Shown here one piece after another: positions 61,982 to 64,000 of a DNA stretch of 64,000 bases. Origin of the DNA: Epiperipatus broadwayi (lineage: Eukaryota; Onychophora; Udeonychophora; Euonychophora; Peripatidae); the NCBI GenBank assembly GCA_028023455.1, contig JAQFVV010000232.1:310001-374000 (forward strand). The letters are read 5' to 3'. Position 1 is the stretch's first letter; every line of letters starts with the position of its first letter. The notes under the pieces are model-generated. The model made no database searches. It was not told the origin of the DNA and saw nothing but the letters and a program-made list of their open reading frames with translations. The position numbers and the translations under genes were made by a program.

Positions 61982-63268
61982 CCCGGGTCTCATTTTATGT
62001 AGATTTATTTAATGCGGTTTTGAAGGTATGCGATTCATGTTTCTTCTTAATATCTGTGTATGCAGTTTTATTTTATGTGAGAAAAATTATTAGATCAGAA
62101 GTCGAGCTTCGATAATGCGCTATTACTTTAAATATTATAAATTTTGCACATTCACATCATATTGAAAGTAATAGCGCATTATCGTAGTTCGACTACCATC
62201 TAATAATTTCAATATTTTCAGCACTTTATAATAATACTTTAATAGATTTTATGCAAGTTCATAATTCACTTAAAATCAGGATTTCCTGATTTTGTATACA
62301 TACACTAAATTTTACAAGACTATAATGTAAATCTGTTCAAAGGTTATAGATGAAAAATACTATGTGTGTTGTTTTTGCTTTTAAAATCACATTCTATTTT
62401 TACTTTTTATAAAGAGTATGTAATCAATTAATCATTTAGTGTCCGCAAGTTTATTTTTAAAAAGTGAGTAACAGCAGTGGGTACAATTAAATTTGACAAT
62501 TAAAATCTGATTTTTAATTGTAATTAACAATTTAAAAATTACGTAATGTGATTTGAAATTAAGGTGATGTGAAACAATGAAATTTGATTTTAAACAGAAT
62601 TGAAAATTAAAAAATTAAAGACAAAAATAAGAATTTAATTTTTAATTGTTAGTTTTAATTAAATTTTGCCCAACAGTGGTGAGCCGGTGTCTTTTTATTA
62701 TTTTAAGTGTAAGTTCTTATTTTTATTTTAAACTTTTAGTTTACTCTAACAGAGAGAAAAAAACATGCAAGAAAATTAATTTCTTTGTAAACAAAAATTT
62801 CAATATTAGATTGCTTAGCGAAATGGGAAGGATCAACAGCGATTGGAAAACATTTTAGTTGTATTTCCTCTTGACTTCGTTTAAGCTAAGTACCTCATAT
62901 CACATCATGATGAATCTGATGTCTCAAATAGCTATAATGATTAAAATACCATACACGTATGGAAAAATTGTAAATTACGCATAACAATATATTGTTTTGA
63001 ATAAAATTAAATACTGTAGTTAATAAAAAAAGTTTGTCTTGTATAAATTTTTTTCAAATTTGAAATTTTTTATTAGTCATATTTTATTTTAGTTTTTTAA
63101 TGCAAATTTTAAAGTAATTTTACATTGTTGCTTTGCTTCTATGCGATTTTTGAAAAATTACAGTACGTATCCCCCATTTTTCAAGGTAAGTTAAATCTAT
63201 TTTTGTGTGATTTCTTTTGTGCGCATTTTCTGAGAAACCTATCTACCGCATAAAACGAGACCCAGGTG
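61982..63268. mobile_element. TA-flanked DNA transposon, copy 2
   Basis: Ends CCCGGGTCTCATTTTATG and, inverted, CACCTGGGTCTCGTTTTATG. TA lies on both sides. Paralogous repeat H sequence at 28620-28650 and 35060-35090 approximates the empty site. No transposase. Shares ends with copy 1 (48728-50103), but the centres differ because each carries its own insert. Confidence 0.75.
62084..62210. repeat. 127-bp hairpin inside the TA-flanked transposon
   Basis: Arms of about 50 bp (GATAATGCGCTATTACTTT and its complement AAAGTAATAGCGCATTATC) around a short loop, with ends AAATTATTAGAT. Absent from copy 1. Could be a small MITE. Confidence 0.7.
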
Positions 63269-63455
63269 TATATTAGGACTATTCATTACTTTGATTCAAC
63301 CCAGTACATAAATTGCTATACCAATCTGAATATTTCAAAACCATTTTATCAGTATGATTACAAATCAATCTTTTAAATAAAGAGATCATGAATATAAGCT
63401 CATATACTTTTCAACAACATTTGAATGATTTTAGTTTGTACAAATTTAGGTTTTT

Positions 63456-64000
63456 TAAAACTTTGCATGTTGGATTGTTATAGAAAATCAATAAAGTGCT
63501 AAAAATGCAATAACAGCAAAGCTGAGTGCTTTCAAGAGACATGACTCTCATATTCAAAAGTCTTTTTTATGCTGGCTGTTATTTTAATTATATGCATATA
63601 TATGCAACTTTGAAGCATTCCATTTTTTGGATACAGAATAACATGATTCTTTCCGGTTGATGGCGCTGCAATCCATTGTGATATAGCAGACCTTTCACTT
63701 TGTGTTTTACATCATTTGCCTCCCTGCAAACCAAGTTGATTATCTGCAGTTCACATGGATGTCCTGCATTCTTTTGGTGTTGCATGAAAATGGAATTATA
63801 TGCTGGATCCAATTGTGCCTTGGTGTATAAGTACTTATGCTGGGACAGTCTAGTTTCTAATGATGTCTCGGTCTCCCCATATGAAGATTTGCAATTTCTG
63901 TGAAGGCATATAATGTTGTAGACCACTTGCAGTGTTTGAGAGGGTGTTAATTGGTCCTTTATATTGTTAATTAATCTGTTGCAATTAGGAGGGGTGTGAA
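63456..64000 (-). mobile_element. Penelope-like element fragment with GIY-YIG domain
   Basis: The minus-strand frame is open from the window edge (about 63998) to 63588. It starts HTPPNCNRLINN, then VVYNIICLHRNCKSSYGETE, then LETRLSQHK, and a later HQKNAGH. This is the order of the GIY-YIG endonuclease of Penelope-like retroelements (VYxI-C-C-YIGET, then R...EHK, then H..N.GH). In this copy YIG is degenerate (SSYGET, with a serine in place of the expected isoleucine of YIG), so cleavage activity is doubtful. A 3' tail runs to about 63456, where repeat H resumes. The reverse transcriptase would lie beyond the window. Confidence 0.8.

Larger units (their letters stand above)
58997..63455. repeat. 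Long interspersed repeat H, copy 3 (interrupted)
   Basis: Pieces at 59003-59866, 61461-61980 and 63276-63455 match repeat H copies 1 and 2 in order. Intervening DNA is solo LTR D (59867-61460) and TA-flanked transposon copy 2 (61982-63268). A Penelope-like fragment abuts the right end. Confidence 0.75.

Noticed and set aside
1-64000. An envelope gene or an endogenous virus
   Set aside because: No env-like frame (signal peptide, surface and transmembrane parts) occurs downstream of any pol or gag region.

Overview
The window reads as intergenic or intronic DNA from an AT-rich animal genome, most likely an invertebrate. No host protein-coding gene can be supported. No long open frame, spliced gene, rRNA, CRISPR or bacterial operon is visible. 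What can be recognised is almost all transposable-element sequence: Ty3/gypsy LTR retrotransposons with a tRNA-Lys type primer site, a decayed gypsy pol, a non-LTR (LINE) ORF fragment, Penelope-like fragments, tRNA-derived SINEs and TIR DNA transposons. The species cannot be named from this sequence.

Layout. 1-9.2 kb is unannotated AT-rich DNA with one tRNA-derived SINE and a short Penelope-like coding relic. 9.24-11.65 kb is a broken gypsy pol on the minus strand (RT, RNase H, integrase, GPY-like end). 13.66-16.38 kb is a LINE ORF fragment split by a 1.94 kb solo LTR. 18.4-26.6 kb is an inverted-repeat element split by a complete 7.2 kb LTR retrotransposon; its LTRs are about 2.5 kb and its 2.2 kb interior holds only a gag-like ORF. 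28.1-39.0 kb holds two copies of an unclassified long repeat, a 2.06 kb solo LTR with a perfect 4-bp target duplication, and a third long LTR carrying a SINE. 39.3-50.1 kb is a second complete long-LTR element whose LTRs contain two inverted-repeat insertions, a 1.86 kb TIR transposon with an 8-bp target duplication, and a TA-flanked transposon that itself holds another inverted-repeat insertion. 50.1-52.1 kb is decayed coding DNA with a further inverted-repeat element. 54.1-59.0 kb is a third long-LTR element with only about 1 kb between primer site and polypurine tract. 59-64 kb is a third copy of the long repeat, broken by a solo LTR, a second TA-flanked transposon and a Penelope-like GIY-YIG fragment that runs off the window.

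Fitting it together. The long-LTR elements share a minus-strand orientation, TGAAAC-type starts, a TATAAATAGG promoter 0.5-0.7 kb inside the LTR, a Lys-type primer site and ATAT-type target duplications. None carries pol, so they look like non-autonomous elements moved by a gypsy pol supplied elsewhere. The most unusual signal is a set of roughly 440-bp inverted-repeat elements with 12-14 bp target duplications, some with a hammerhead-ribozyme-like core, lying near Penelope-like coding fragments. Several insertions can be dated relative to one another, and some confirmed, because an empty site or an uninterrupted paralogue lies in the same window.
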